DNA of 52,809 bases from an uncultured Candidatus Berkelbacteria bacterium (GTDB taxonomy: Bacteria > Patescibacteriota > UBA1384 > XYA2-FULL-43-10 > CAINNR01), in assembly GCA_903851235.1 (NCBI GenBank), contig CAINNR010000016.1:1-52809 (forward strand), written 5' to 3'. The position numbers and the translations under genes are program-made. Below, piece by piece: positions 16,199-26,437 of this stretch (positions are counted from its first letter, which is position 1; each line of letters starts with the position of its first letter). Below the pieces are notes generated by a model. The model searched no databases. It was not told the origin of the DNA and saw nothing but the letters and a program-made list of their open reading frames with translations.

Positions 16199-18376
16199 CT
16201 ATTTCTCCACCAGTACTATGTCGGCAATGGCGTTCTCGCCGGAAATATTTGTAATTGTGATCGTATCGCCTTTTTTAACGCTGACTTCCCCCAGATCTTT
16301 AACAATAAATTTTTCATCTCCCGATTGTTTGGAAATTTGGAATTTGGAGTTGGAAATTTGAAGTTGGAAGCTACCGCCAACCCCTCCGTCCAAATATCGG
16401 ATGACTAAATCGCCGGATTCATCGGCCACAGCTTGGTGAGATAATACTGCGCCATTTTTCGTTGTATAAATAAAATCCTGCTGTAAATCAGCAAAGATCT
16501 TCTTGCGCCAAAAGGCGTATCGGCCGCGACTCCAGCCATCTTGATATTTATCAAACTCTGATGCCCAATCAGTAATCGGCAAAATGGTCGGATTTTTGTA
16601 CTGCTGTACTGTTTCTATATTCGAATTTTGGATTTGATTTGGAATTTGAGCTTTGTCATTTGAAATCTTGAAGATGTGAATCTTATCGCCAAAATCTTTG
16701 ACATCAACCAGGCCTTTTTTGCTCTTTGCCAAACCGAGCAAGTCCCTGTTATACCACTTGTCTCTGATACTTTGATCGGATTCCAGCCAGAGTCCGGAAA
16801 CCAAATCATATTTCGTCTCCAGGTCGGTTCGGACGATTAAACAATCAGCGCCGCCGTTTTGCATCAAAGATGCGACTTCGCCGTTGTCAGATTTTTCCAA
16901 AAATTGCGAACTCAAACGATTGCGGAAATACATCTCTCCAGATGGCGGTGTTAAAACCGACGCGCCATCGGTTAAATACGAAATTCCAAAAGCCGAAGCT
17001 ATTAGGTCTGAATTAGCGGCGTCAGCGGTTTTATCATCTTTAAAATAGACAAAACCAAGATTCAAAGGATAATAGGCTTTGGTGCAAAAATTCTTGTTTG
17101 ATGAAAGAAAATTTTGGGCTTGGCGATATTCCTCGGGAATTTGTTGTAAATGAAAATATCCCGCGTAGTTGAATGTTAAATACGGCAAGATAATAATGAA
17201 AGTAACGAATACTACCAACAGTTTTGTCGCAATTGATACCAAACGCTTGGATTGCAACCAAGAGAGAATTTGATTTGCGCCGATGGCAAAAAGAAAAATC
17301 AGCGCAAACGATAATAGAAATTCAAAGTGATAAGTTTCACGGAATAAGGCAATTTGCGGAAAGTGGTTAAAAACAAAAGTGTAGAGTGATGTGAATTTTC
17401 CGGTTGGACCGACTGTGAAAGGCAAAATTAATACTGAGGAGAGAATTAATCCGAGAGTTAAGGAACGGTTTTTGCGATCGAAAATTGACAACACGGCGAC
17501 CAGGTATGCCAAACCAAATCCAAGAACAATGATTAACTTTCGCGAAAACGGATAAAAATAACTGACGGTAATGCTGTGATCAGAGAGCATCAAAACATTT
17601 CGCAAACTGTGCGGCAAATCGGCAATGAATTTCAGCGTTACCACTTCGCTTCCAGTTGGAACCGAGTTGCTCGAACCGTGGATCAATCCGACAATAAACC
17701 AGGGCAAAATCAGAATCGCCAACGATGAAATTGTTAAGAGAAAATTTTTCAAAACTACTTTGTTAGCAGTGAAAATCAAATGGATAATTAAAAATAGCAC
17801 TGTCAAAACTCCGGCTTGAAATTGAGAAAAAATCAACGACAGAAGCAGTGCGGATAATAAATACTGCCAAAAGTTTTTTTTCGCTATGAAATAGATGATG
17901 AGAAATATCGGCAGAACAGCATATGCGACAATTGAGTAAGTGAAACCGATTATTGTCCGAATAAATATGTAGGGCGAAAAAGCGTAGGCCAAACCGGTAA
18001 CAAAAGCAACGAATTTAGATTCGATTTTGTTTTTGGCCAGGAGAAAAAAACCGTAGCCGGCGCAAACATGAGCCAAAAGCAGAAATATTTTTAAGCTAAT
18101 TGATGGTGAGATGTTAAAAACTCCGGGCAAGCCTAAAATCGCCTGAGCATATTTTCCGATAATACTGGCAATGCCAAGCGAACCGTTTAGAAATAATCCG
18201 GACCAAAACTGTTTGACGCTGAAAAGCGGCCAGCCCCAGTCATATTTCAGCGGAACGCCTTGCTGGCGAAAAATCGGAAACAAAAAAATGACTGAGATTA
18301 AAATATAGGCCAAAAGCGGCCAGTAATCCCCCAAAAATACTACGATTTTTGATTCGGCTGATTTTTTTGACTTCAT
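16199..18376 (-). CDS. Large multi-TM YfhO/GT-C-like membrane protein
   Basis: Many TM segments then a soluble C-terminal domain; sits in the envelope glycan cluster. Confidence 0.75.
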   Translation of the reverse strand: MKSKKSAESKIVVFLGDYWPLLAYILISVIFLFPIFRQQGVPLKYDWGWPLFSVKQFWSGLFLNGSLGIASIIGKYAQAILGLPGVFNISPSISLKIFLLLAHVCAGYGFFLLAKNKIESKFVAFVTGLAYAFSPYIFIRTIIGFTYSIVAYAVLPIFLIIYFIAKKNFWQYLLSALLLSLIFSQFQAGVLTVLFLIIHLIFTANKVVLKNFLLTISSLAILILPWFIVGLIHGSSNSVPTGSEVVTLKFIADLPHSLRNVLMLSDHSITVSYFYPFSRKLIIVLGFGLAYLVAVLSIFDRKNRSLTLGLILSSVLILPFTVGPTGKFTSLYTFVFNHFPQIALFRETYHFEFLLSFALIFLFAIGANQILSWLQSKRLVSIATKLLVVFVTFIIILPYLTFNYAGYFHLQQIPEEYRQAQNFLSSNKNFCTKAYYPLNLGFVYFKDDKTADAANSDLIASAFGISYLTDGASVLTPPSGEMYFRNRLSSQFLEKSDNGEVASLMQNGGADCLIVRTDLETKYDLVSGLWLESDQSIRDKWYNRDLLGLAKSKKGLVDVKDFGDKIHIFKISNDKAQIPNQIQNSNIETVQQYKNPTILPITDWASEFDKYQDGWSRGRYAFWRKKIFADLQQDFIYTTKNGAVLSHQAVADESGDLVIRYLDGGVGGSFQLQISNSKFQISKQSGDEKFIVKDLGEVSVKKGDTITITNISGENAIADIVLVEK

Positions 18377-18390
18377 TTTAGCGGCTAATC
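18369..18390. repeat. 22-bp direct repeat, copy 1 (flanks AbiE module)
   Basis: GACTTCATTTTAGCGGCTAATC; matches 19956-19977 at 21/22. Confidence 0.8.
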
Positions 18391-18399
18391 ACAATCGGA

Positions 18400-19197
18400 T
18401 TATTGATCGTTTGATTCGTCTTTTTCCAACATCTGCTTAAAAAAATGATTAAAATTTACTACTCGTTCGACTTCTCGTGGATTTATTAGGAACGGCTCAA
18501 CCTCTTTGGCTAAGGCTTCGAAATCAATATCCCGACAAAATTTAAGAAATTCTGTTTTCAATTCCTTGCTATTTGAAATCTTCATTTTGCTTTTCAGATA
18601 ATCATAGTTAGGCTTGGTATCGCGCAAAAGAAAAATGATATCAAAAAAATCACGCCCTTTTGCCCTCTTCCTCTCGGTTGCTGCAAAGATTTTTTGAGAG
18701 AGTAAAATATCCTTTGGTGTAATAAATATATTGGTAAAAACGTCAAATTTGTTGAGCTCGAATATCTCAGGAGTATATTTATAATTGTGAGGCATTGTAT
18801 CTAATTGAATAAGTAGTTTTTCCTCTTCTAGACCGGAAAGTTTGTTATCAAAAAGTAACCTTGGAATTTTTACATAGCAATGGTAAGCGCCTTTATAGAT
18901 ATTCCTGATCTCGACAACATATCCTTCAAGAATCAACTCTTTCTTAATCAATGCAGCTATCTTTTCAAAATCATCAACTGACAAATTAAAATTATCAAAA
19001 TCAATATCCTCTGAAAAACGCTGGCTACCATAGCAAATTCGCAGAGCTGTTCCACCCAAAAAGGAAAGCTTATTTGCGTAAGATGAATTAAAGATAATCT
19101 CCAAAATTTTATACTGCAAATACTCTCGCAAGAGAGATTTTGGAAGAGTATATAACTTCTCTGGGTAAGATTGTTTTATCTCATTCAGGCTGATCAT
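18400..19197 (-). CDS. abiEii: AbiEii/AbiGii-family nucleotidyltransferase toxin
   Basis: FLGGTALRICYGSQRFSEDIDFDNF motif and KRAKGRDFFDIIFLL; overlaps upstream AbiEi-like gene by 17 bp. Confidence 0.9.
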   Translation of the reverse strand: MISLNEIKQSYPEKLYTLPKSLLREYLQYKILEIIFNSSYANKLSFLGGTALRICYGSQRFSEDIDFDNFNLSVDDFEKIAALIKKELILEGYVVEIRNIYKGAYHCYVKIPRLLFDNKLSGLEEEKLLIQLDTMPHNYKYTPEIFELNKFDVFTNIFITPKDILLSQKIFAATERKRAKGRDFFDIIFLLRDTKPNYDYLKSKMKISNSKELKTEFLKFCRDIDFEALAKEVEPFLINPREVERVVNFNHFFKQMLEKDESNDQ

Positions 19198-19807
19198 TGA
19201 ATATATCGTTAATTAATAAACTGACTCTTTTCTTTAGCGGTTTGTCTTTAATTAAACTTAGATAATTACTGACTTTTGCCTTTGATATCAATTTTCTGGC
19301 CAGCTCTTTATTTATTCTTAGCTCGTAGAAATCATCTTGACTTTTTAATTCCGGACGAAGATAGAGATAATCAATTATTGCCTTTTCCGGTTCAGCCATT
19401 TTTATCTCGTTTTCAGCCTGTTTGATCAGCTTATATCCAAAAAACATCGAGGGCTTAATTTTATTATAAGTAAACAAAGCAAGCGGGGTTTCAAACTGAA
19501 TTTTTCTTTTACTTGAAACTGCGGTGATCGAAAAAACTCCTTCGGGAATAAAACCGTAATATGATAGCGCTGATTCCAGTGAGACATAACTCGGCTCTAA
19601 CAATTTATTGGAAATAAAAAACATCTCTGTTTCACCAAAAGAATTATCGGGAAAATAGTAATGCTTATTAATAATTTTTTTAATATAGCCTTTTTTAATC
19701 CATTCACTGATACGTCGCAGATCAAAATTTGCCTGGTATTTTTTAATATCAGTCAATGAAAAAGTAATATAGTTACCAAATAGGTTTTTGAGCTCGATAT
19801 ATTTCAT
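19181..19807 (-). CDS. abiEi: AbiEi-like antitoxin / transcriptional regulator
   Basis: YVSLESALSYYGFIPEGVFSITAVSSKRKIQFETPLALFTYNKIKPSMFFGYK ... AEPEKAIIDYLYL. Confidence 0.85.
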   Translation of the reverse strand: MKYIELKNLFGNYITFSLTDIKKYQANFDLRRISEWIKKGYIKKIINKHYYFPDNSFGETEMFFISNKLLEPSYVSLESALSYYGFIPEGVFSITAVSSKRKIQFETPLALFTYNKIKPSMFFGYKLIKQAENEIKMAEPEKAIIDYLYLRPELKSQDDFYELRINKELARKLISKAKVSNYLSLIKDKPLKKRVSLLINDIFNDQPE

Positions 19808-19810
19808 ATA

Positions 19811-19828
19811 TATGTTATATTTAACATA
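19811..19828. promoter_or_regulatory. Palindrome just upstream of abiEi start (possible autoregulatory operator)
   Basis: TATGTTATATTTAACATA, near-perfect dyad adjacent to the ATG at 19807. Confidence 0.5.
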
Positions 19829-19955
19829 TTACATAAACATTCTATCAAAGATAAAAATTAGTGTCAAGCAGACTACATTTCATTTTCTTATCATTTTTAA
19901 TAACTTAATGAAATTTAATACAAATGAATAGCTCTGGTGATACACTGATTCTTCT

Positions 19956-19977
19956 GACTTCATTTTACCGGCTAATC
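19956..19977. repeat. 22-bp direct repeat, copy 2 (flanks AbiE module)
   Basis: GACTTCATTTTACCGGCTAATC; 21/22 to 18369-18390. Confidence 0.8.
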
Positions 19978-19997
19978 GTAGCAAATTTGGTCGAGAA

Positions 19998-20028
19998 TTA
20001 AAAGCGCCCCGACAGAAGCCGGGGCGAA
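19998..20028 (-). terminator. Intrinsic terminator, minus strand
   Basis: CGCCCCGGCTTCTGTCGGGGCG + CTTTT on the minus strand. Confidence 0.75.
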
Positions 20029-20037
20029 GAGAAAAAC

Positions 20038-21180
20038 TTACGGACTCTTCGGTTCGTCAGCCAGACGAACATCAAACAGCCGATAATCAAGGTTCTGATA
20101 TTTTGCCAGAAAATTGGCGGCAAACCGATCTCTGCCTCCCGGATTGTAAAAATGGACAATCAGACTTCCGCCGCGACCGCCGGCTCCCGTAACACAGATA
20201 CCGGAAGATTCTCTGGTCTCCAATATTATCTCCTCTGCAACACTGTTAATCAGATCCGGATGCAAATCCATCTGGCAAGTCTTAAGTTGGGATAAAACCT
20301 TAGTAAACAAATCGACATTGTCCAGTCTGAGCGCTTCCGCCATCAGAGCAGCAGTCATGCCGATATTTCTCAACTTATCTGTCGCCAACTTTTCATTCTC
20401 ACGTAGTTTATCACCAACCATTTGGTGGATATCGGAGGAGTTGTGCCCACCAAGATAGACAACAACAGCAGTTTCGAAAAGTCTGCGAACATTATTACCG
20501 ACAACCTCCGGTGAAACACTGAAGGCATACAAATCTTCAATTCTGATATACTGACAAGCGCTTGGCTTCAGACTCGATCCCTGTGTCGCGGCGATTTGGT
20601 CCTGATTACCGGTTTTGACACAAAGGATCTTGTCCTCGACGAAAACTGCCATTCTGGCGATCTCATCGGCCGGATAATCAGAGCCGAGAAAGGCCCGAAG
20701 AATCGCGACTGAGGTTGCCGCCGAGGTTCCGAGTGAGGCACCCGGCCCAATCGGACTGGAAATCGACAGATGAATATCGCCAGCCGGAATTCTGCTGAAA
20801 TCAAGCAGACTCAAAACTGCCAACGGCAACTCTCTTTTGTTAAAATCACCGGCAGCCAAAGCTTGACGGTCGGCAAAACAGTCAAACTTCGGATCCGATC
20901 CGGCGGAAACGATTATCTTGCCAGCCTCTGACGACCGCGACTCGCCGATATGAGCAAAGACCTGCAAGCCCTTGAACTGGCTTTTTTCTCCGTGAGGCCG
21001 CAAGTAACCGGAGAAATTCAAAACACTTCCCTGCCCAACCAAAGTTCTGGCCAACGGAGTGTCCGACCACTTCCCTGGATCATCCAAGCGAACCGGAACC
21101 TCAGCAAAATAACCTCGAACAATTCTTGGCTCTGAGACAGCCACCGGTTTCATCTGTTCCATCATGCTCACCTCATTCAT
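20038..21180 (-). CDS. GHMP-family sugar kinase
   Basis: RLDDPGKWSDTP; ISSPIGPGASLGTSAATSVAILRAFLG (GHMP ATP-binding); GAGGRGGSLIVH. Confidence 0.85.
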   Translation of the reverse strand: MNEVSMMEQMKPVAVSEPRIVRGYFAEVPVRLDDPGKWSDTPLARTLVGQGSVLNFSGYLRPHGEKSQFKGLQVFAHIGESRSSEAGKIIVSAGSDPKFDCFADRQALAAGDFNKRELPLAVLSLLDFSRIPAGDIHLSISSPIGPGASLGTSAATSVAILRAFLGSDYPADEIARMAVFVEDKILCVKTGNQDQIAATQGSSLKPSACQYIRIEDLYAFSVSPEVVGNNVRRLFETAVVVYLGGHNSSDIHQMVGDKLRENEKLATDKLRNIGMTAALMAEALRLDNVDLFTKVLSQLKTCQMDLHPDLINSVAEEIILETRESSGICVTGAGGRGGSLIVHFYNPGGRDRFAANFLAKYQNLDYRLFDVRLADEPKSP

Positions 21181-21286
21181 CTGATATCATGTCGTATATT
21201 ATCGTATCTTTTTACTTTTTATTTGTCAATATCAAAATTAGTCGCAACAGCAGGGGCAATTTGCGATTTTCTAAATAGAGAACAAA

Positions 21287-21877
21287 CTATTTAAACTTCA
21301 TATTTTGGGCTTTCGCTCTGGTTTTCGAATCAAAGCGATATTTGATAATTTTTGCCGGCACTCCGCCGACAATCGCAAACGGCTCGACATCTTTCGTTAC
21401 TACGGCGCCGGCGGCAACGATTGCGCCCCGACCGATAGTAACCCCCGGCAAAACAACAACATTGGCACCAAGCCAAACATCATCAGCGATTTTTACCGCC
21501 GCTTTTTCAAATCCTTGGGCTGAAATCGGCCGACTCCAGTCGGAGAATTTATGATTTAGAGTTAGAATCGATGAATTTTGGCCGATCCAAACGTAATTCC
21601 CAAGTGTCAGGCCGGCGATGCTTTCTATGTGGCAGTTGTGGCTGAGAAAGATATGGTCGCCACAGGTTAAATTTTCGCCGCCGATATAGCAGTAGTCGCT
21701 AATACAAACATCGTGACCGAAAGAGATTCCGCCGGGACCGGCCAGAGTGCAACCGCGGCCGATTCGCAATGATTTGCCTGATCGGATAAAAAATAACTTC
21801 CAAAAACAGGCTCGCCAGTGACCAGCTAATGAATTGAAGAAATTGTAGATTTTTCTCAAACAAGAATTTAATTTCAT
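21287..21877 (-). CDS. Left-handed beta-helix (hexapeptide) acyltransferase
   Basis: Hexapeptide repeats; [50 protein letters not shown]. Confidence 0.9.
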   Translation of the reverse strand: MKLNSCLRKIYNFFNSLAGHWRACFWKLFFIRSGKSLRIGRGCTLAGPGGISFGHDVCISDYCYIGGENLTCGDHIFLSHNCHIESIAGLTLGNYVWIGQNSSILTLNHKFSDWSRPISAQGFEKAAVKIADDVWLGANVVVLPGVTIGRGAIVAAGAVVTKDVEPFAIVGGVPAKIIKYRFDSKTRAKAQNMKFK

Positions 21878-21916
21878 CTGATTTATTGTTTAGGGTCTAC
21901 TACTCACTAGCTTTTA

Positions 21917-22261
21917 TTAATCTTCTTCCTCGGTTTTTGTCATTGTCATTTTTATGACTGAAATAAAGAAAAACAGCATTGCTCCAAGTGAAAACTGATC
22001 AGTTAAATCAGACTTTTTCAGTACTATCGATAGGGACATCAAAACGAAAAAAACGAATGCCCATACTGCAATCTGTCTGCCACTGGGGCTTGCAAATATC
22101 GCCCAAATCGCTAGCAAAAAAACAATTATTTGGATTGGATGCCAATTTAAATACAGACCCAAACATCCGGAGAAAAACAAAAAAATGTATCTGAGGTCAG
22201 GAATATTATCCGCAATAATATTGCGGCTGTTTTTAATTTCCATTTTTTTAACTTTTTTCAT
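21917..22261 (-). CDS. Small multi-TM protein
   Basis: 114 aa, hydrophobic segments, overlaps the next gene by 4 bp. Confidence 0.6.
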   Translation of the reverse strand: MKKVKKMEIKNSRNIIADNIPDLRYIFLFFSGCLGLYLNWHPIQIIVFLLAIWAIFASPSGRQIAVWAFVFFVLMSLSIVLKKSDLTDQFSLGAMLFFFISVIKMTMTKTEEED

Positions 22262-23805
22262 TTTTGCTTAATTACCCCGGTTATTCCAAGGTCGCTGACT
22301 CCGAAAACTTTGTTGCTCTTCCCAATATCTTCCTGGTCATAAGTAAATTTTAAATACAAAGTCGTTGATTTCCCATCACCGACAACTGACTGACCGAACC
22401 AATCGCCGCCGCCGGCTGGATCTTGTGGTTGTATCTTTTTCCAATTAATATCATCGAACGAGTAATAGCCGATGGTATTAACGGAATACCCGCCAAGTTG
22501 CTTGTATTTGATTTCAAAAGTATCAAAAGCTGTCAGAGTATCAAATTTATAGGAAAAACTCGCCTGACCGCTTGCCGGGGCCGAGACGGCATCACTTATG
22601 TAATCAAGATATGGCAATTGATTTGAGCTGGAGCTGTTTCCAAAAATATCCAAATAATCATTGGCCGAGCGGCTGAATTTATAGCGATATAGTTTGTTGC
22701 CCTGCCCCAAGTCTTCAATAACCGCATTGTATGGTATTTTGCTGCCGTTCTCAATAACCGGCTGAGCCGATTCTATCTGAAAAAACAAGTCGCCAATTGT
22801 TTTATTCGATCCGATGATATAAGCACCAGCAATCGGATAACTTGAGTTATTACAAGAGCCTAAAATTCTAATCGAATTGAAATAGTTTGTTTTGACCGCA
22901 AAGTTATCAATGGCCAAAAAGTAATACTGGCCTTTTTCCAAATTGCTCGCCAATGGGAAACGATAAGTATTTTTTTTCGTCGAATATTTATCCAAATCGG
23001 AGGGATCGAATTGGAAACTGGCAAGAACCGTCGGATCAATGGTCAAATTGCCACTGTTTAAACTGGCCTTTTTCAGCGTTAATTGATAATTGCCTAAACC
23101 GCCGGTACCGACAGTGTCCAACGCCAGATTAACCCAGCTGACATTGTCACTTTGTGCGGAAAAAACCTGTCCGACACCGGCTTTACCAAAACCAAATTTA
23201 AACAAAAGGTCATTATCGGAATCCATTTCTGACGTGACTTTTGTCCCGAGACTATTGCCAAAAATTGTCGACGCCAGTCCGGATAAACACTGATCACTCT
23301 GACAATTCAGTCGAGATAGAGAAATATCGCCAACTTTGATTATCGGGTCATAATTTGGATCATCTCTTTGAATTATGAAATAGGAAAAACTTCCATTGGT
23401 TTTGAAAGTTAAATCTTTCGCCTCAATTTTTCCGTCTTGAGCAACTGAAATATCAGATAAAGTTTGCCTGGCACCTCCGTCGCCGGCAAGTATTAGACGG
23501 ATTTTTGATTTTTCAGCCGTCGTCGCATTTACAGTTGCTCTTATGGTGAAAAACAGATGATAATAGTCGCCGGTATTTGAGATAAGGACTTTGTCAGTCG
23601 AGACGGATCCGGCCCCCGAATCAATGGTAAAAATGTTGTTTTGAATTTCTGAGATCTGTTCTTGATAAGATTTTATCACCAGACTATTGTCGCCCGGATC
23701 AAGATTTTGCATAAAGAAAAAAGCAAAAACCATAATCAAAATTAGCAGAATATATTTCCAGTATTTGATAAGCAAATTGATGATCGGCTCTTTAACTTTT
23801 TCCAT
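22258..23805 (-). CDS. TM-anchored extracytoplasmic protein of unknown function
   Basis: N-terminal TM then long beta-rich soluble region; overlaps 23792-26350. Confidence 0.65.
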   Translation of the reverse strand: MEKVKEPIINLLIKYWKYILLILIMVFAFFFMQNLDPGDNSLVIKSYQEQISEIQNNIFTIDSGAGSVSTDKVLISNTGDYYHLFFTIRATVNATTAEKSKIRLILAGDGGARQTLSDISVAQDGKIEAKDLTFKTNGSFSYFIIQRDDPNYDPIIKVGDISLSRLNCQSDQCLSGLASTIFGNSLGTKVTSEMDSDNDLLFKFGFGKAGVGQVFSAQSDNVSWVNLALDTVGTGGLGNYQLTLKKASLNSGNLTIDPTVLASFQFDPSDLDKYSTKKNTYRFPLASNLEKGQYYFLAIDNFAVKTNYFNSIRILGSCNNSSYPIAGAYIIGSNKTIGDLFFQIESAQPVIENGSKIPYNAVIEDLGQGNKLYRYKFSRSANDYLDIFGNSSSSNQLPYLDYISDAVSAPASGQASFSYKFDTLTAFDTFEIKYKQLGGYSVNTIGYYSFDDINWKKIQPQDPAGGGDWFGQSVVGDGKSTTLYLKFTYDQEDIGKSNKVFGVSDLGITGVIKQK

Positions 23806-26350
23806 TGTTTTTCCTGATAATATTCCTCAATAGAAATCCCAAACTTGTGGCTAAAGTTAAGAGTGTCACAAAGCCAAATATATAATAAAGTCGCTGTGGC
23901 CAAAATTCCATCACCAACTCAAAATCATAGCTGCCATCCGAATTTTTAACACAACTGTATTGCTGGCAGAATTTTCCCGGATTAATCAGCCAACTATTGG
24001 CGTATCCGTTAGCCGGAATATGAGCATAGCCAGCAGATAACGGTTTCCTGAACCAGGTTTCAAAAACAGAGCCATTAGGCAAGTTGTCATTTTGGATAGT
24101 GCCCTTAAAATTTTTTGAAACAAAATTACTGCCGAGATTACTAATCAAACCTTGATTAATAAAGTCGCTAAGCTCTGCTGTTGTCGCTTGGTCAGTGGAA
24201 TTTCCGGCAACTTGTTGATCTGATGTTTTGTCAATCGATTTTTTGTAATTTTCCGGATAAAGTCGCCAAGAATCGTTATAAGATTCAGAAAAAACCAAGG
24301 GGAAATCACTCGTCGCTTTGTGAACGCGGACTCGAAATCTTGTCGGGCTGATTTCTTTGTATTCAACAGTTGGGGGCGAATCGACCTTTGTTGGCATGTC
24401 GGCCAGAAGTTTATCCAAAACTCCATCTTTGTTGAAATACAACACCTGACGATTATCAGTGATTGATTTATTGATCACTGTTGGTAAATCGGAAACCGAT
24501 AGTTTTGAGATAATAATTTTCGTCGGAGTATAAATGTGTGGCAGATAGAATTGATCCGCAATTTTATAGAGTGTGAAATAATCATTTTTCTTGACTTCAG
24601 TAATAAAACCTTTGTTGACATAATCCTTAATTTTGTCGGAAGTCTGAGCGATAAATTTTGGATCAACATCAGTGTGATAGATAAAATAGCGACCGTTCAT
24701 TAGACCGAGAAAAGGCAGGAACCAGTTGGAATCCTCCGGGCTCTGACGACTCCAAAGTTTTCCATAATTCCAATCACCAAAAATTGAGAAGGCGTTCATT
24801 TGCGTCGTCGGTTTATTAAATAGCTGAACCGTCGGGTCAACCCCTATTAACTTCCATTTCGGCAAATTGACCCAACCAACAGAGTTGATAACACTGTATG
24901 GACCAGAGACTATACGATCAAGCAGTTTCTCCTGATTTAATTGATCGGCAATCTCCCGATAGTCATTTGGAATTTTTACCAAAGAACTATTTTCAGCGGT
25001 CAGATAATTTTGACCCTTCAGGTGAGCTTCAGAATAAAAAGTTTGAATATTGCCTTTGACAAAAGGGATAGCAGAAAGAAAAGAAACAAAAATCGCTAAA
25101 ACGATAATCAATTTCAACGGCTTGGTTTGCCTGGGAAAAATTAAAACAATCGGAAGCAAAATAAGAAAAGGCATAAATATGGCAGCCTTGTCATAACTCC
25201 GAAGCGAGCCTAAAATAGGATTTTTAAATATCGACCAAATAATACCCGGATTTATAATCCCCGCTCCCTTGTTCAACAAAAAGATACAAACCAAGAGTAG
25301 CAAAAGAAAAATTTTCTCCTGCTTGGTTATTTTTTTTTGAAAACCGAGCAACAACGTCAGAGAGAAAAACAACCCGCCGGCAAAAAATGTCAGCAGTTTT
25401 AGATTGGTTGGGTTATTTATTATATCGCCTAAAAAATAAACCGTAGGAACACTGGCCGCCTGCCACAAAATCCACGATCGCAGATCAAACAAAGCCGTTC
25501 CAGTTGCAAATGAACCAGAAAGTCGAAGCATCTCCTGTATCTGCGGAATTACCGACCAGCTGGTGGAGAGAAGGAGCAAACCGGCATAAAGCAGAGCATA
25601 TTTCAGATATTTTTGAATTTGGAGTCGATCACGATTGAAGATGTAAATTAAGACAATCAGAATCAGCAGTAAAATACATTGGGCGATAAAAAAAGCTAAA
25701 TTGGCATTCGAGATATTGCTAAGAAAAAATATTACCACTAGAAACGGTAGCAATTGCAAAGCACTTTTTCGGTTGAGATCGGTGAAATATCGGTAAGTCA
25801 GGGCAAAGAAGATCGGGATCAGAGGATAAAGAAACAAAAACGGTTGACTATATCCCCACATTCCGGCAAAGTAACGCAAAGTATAAATATTAAAGGTGTA
25901 AGAAAGGGCAAATAAAATTTTAACCCAATCAGAAATTCCAGATTCAGCTGTATCAAAAAACCGCAACGACAGATAGAATGACCAGAAAGATGCTATCAAA
26001 AACAACAGAATCAAAAGGCTTGCTTGATTTTGTAACGAGAGTTTAAGAATTGAGTTGAGAAAATTAATAGCGTAGTTGTACAAGCCATAGCAATAATTGC
26101 TATTGAAATTTCCTTCGCTGGTAGAATTAGCCCAAAGATAATTTCCGCTCTGGATCATTTTTGACCAATTGATTGTTTGCGAGGCGTCTCCACCAGAAAC
26201 AATATACCCAAGTGGCAATCGGTTGACAACAGCGGAATAAATGATGACCAATTGACTAAAGATTAGTAAAAAATACTTGTTGGAAAATATCAATTTAATT
26301 CTAGAAATTAGATTCATAACATAAATAGATGTTAGAAATAAACTTCCCAC
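23792..26350 (-). CDS. Large multi-TM YfhO/GT-C-like membrane protein
   Basis: 852 aa as tracked; likely start MNLISRIKLIF at 26317. Confidence 0.75.
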   Translation of the reverse strand: MGSLFLTSIYVMNLISRIKLIFSNKYFLLIFSQLVIIYSAVVNRLPLGYIVSGGDASQTINWSKMIQSGNYLWANSTSEGNFNSNYCYGLYNYAINFLNSILKLSLQNQASLLILLFLIASFWSFYLSLRFFDTAESGISDWVKILFALSYTFNIYTLRYFAGMWGYSQPFLFLYPLIPIFFALTYRYFTDLNRKSALQLLPFLVVIFFLSNISNANLAFFIAQCILLLILIVLIYIFNRDRLQIQKYLKYALLYAGLLLLSTSWSVIPQIQEMLRLSGSFATGTALFDLRSWILWQAASVPTVYFLGDIINNPTNLKLLTFFAGGLFFSLTLLLGFQKKITKQEKIFLLLLLVCIFLLNKGAGIINPGIIWSIFKNPILGSLRSYDKAAIFMPFLILLPIVLIFPRQTKPLKLIIVLAIFVSFLSAIPFVKGNIQTFYSEAHLKGQNYLTAENSSLVKIPNDYREIADQLNQEKLLDRIVSGPYSVINSVGWVNLPKWKLIGVDPTVQLFNKPTTQMNAFSIFGDWNYGKLWSRQSPEDSNWFLPFLGLMNGRYFIYHTDVDPKFIAQTSDKIKDYVNKGFITEVKKNDYFTLYKIADQFYLPHIYTPTKIIISKLSVSDLPTVINKSITDNRQVLYFNKDGVLDKLLADMPTKVDSPPTVEYKEISPTRFRVRVHKATSDFPLVFSESYNDSWRLYPENYKKSIDKTSDQQVAGNSTDQATTAELSDFINQGLISNLGSNFVSKNFKGTIQNDNLPNGSVFETWFRKPLSAGYAHIPANGYANSWLINPGKFCQQYSCVKNSDGSYDFELVMEFWPQRLYYIFGFVTLLTLATSLGFLLRNIIRKNNGKS

Positions 26351-26399
26351 GACCTTACGGTCGGGGATCTAAGTGAGGAAGATTAGAGATTTAATCTTC
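26343..26399. repeat. Two adjacent hairpins
   Basis: CCCACGACCTTACGGTCGGGG (26346-26366) and GAAGATTAGAGATTTAATCTTC (26378-26399). Confidence 0.55.
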
Positions 26400-26437
26400 A
26401 AAGAGATATTACCACGATCAAGTCAAAAAGAACAGCA

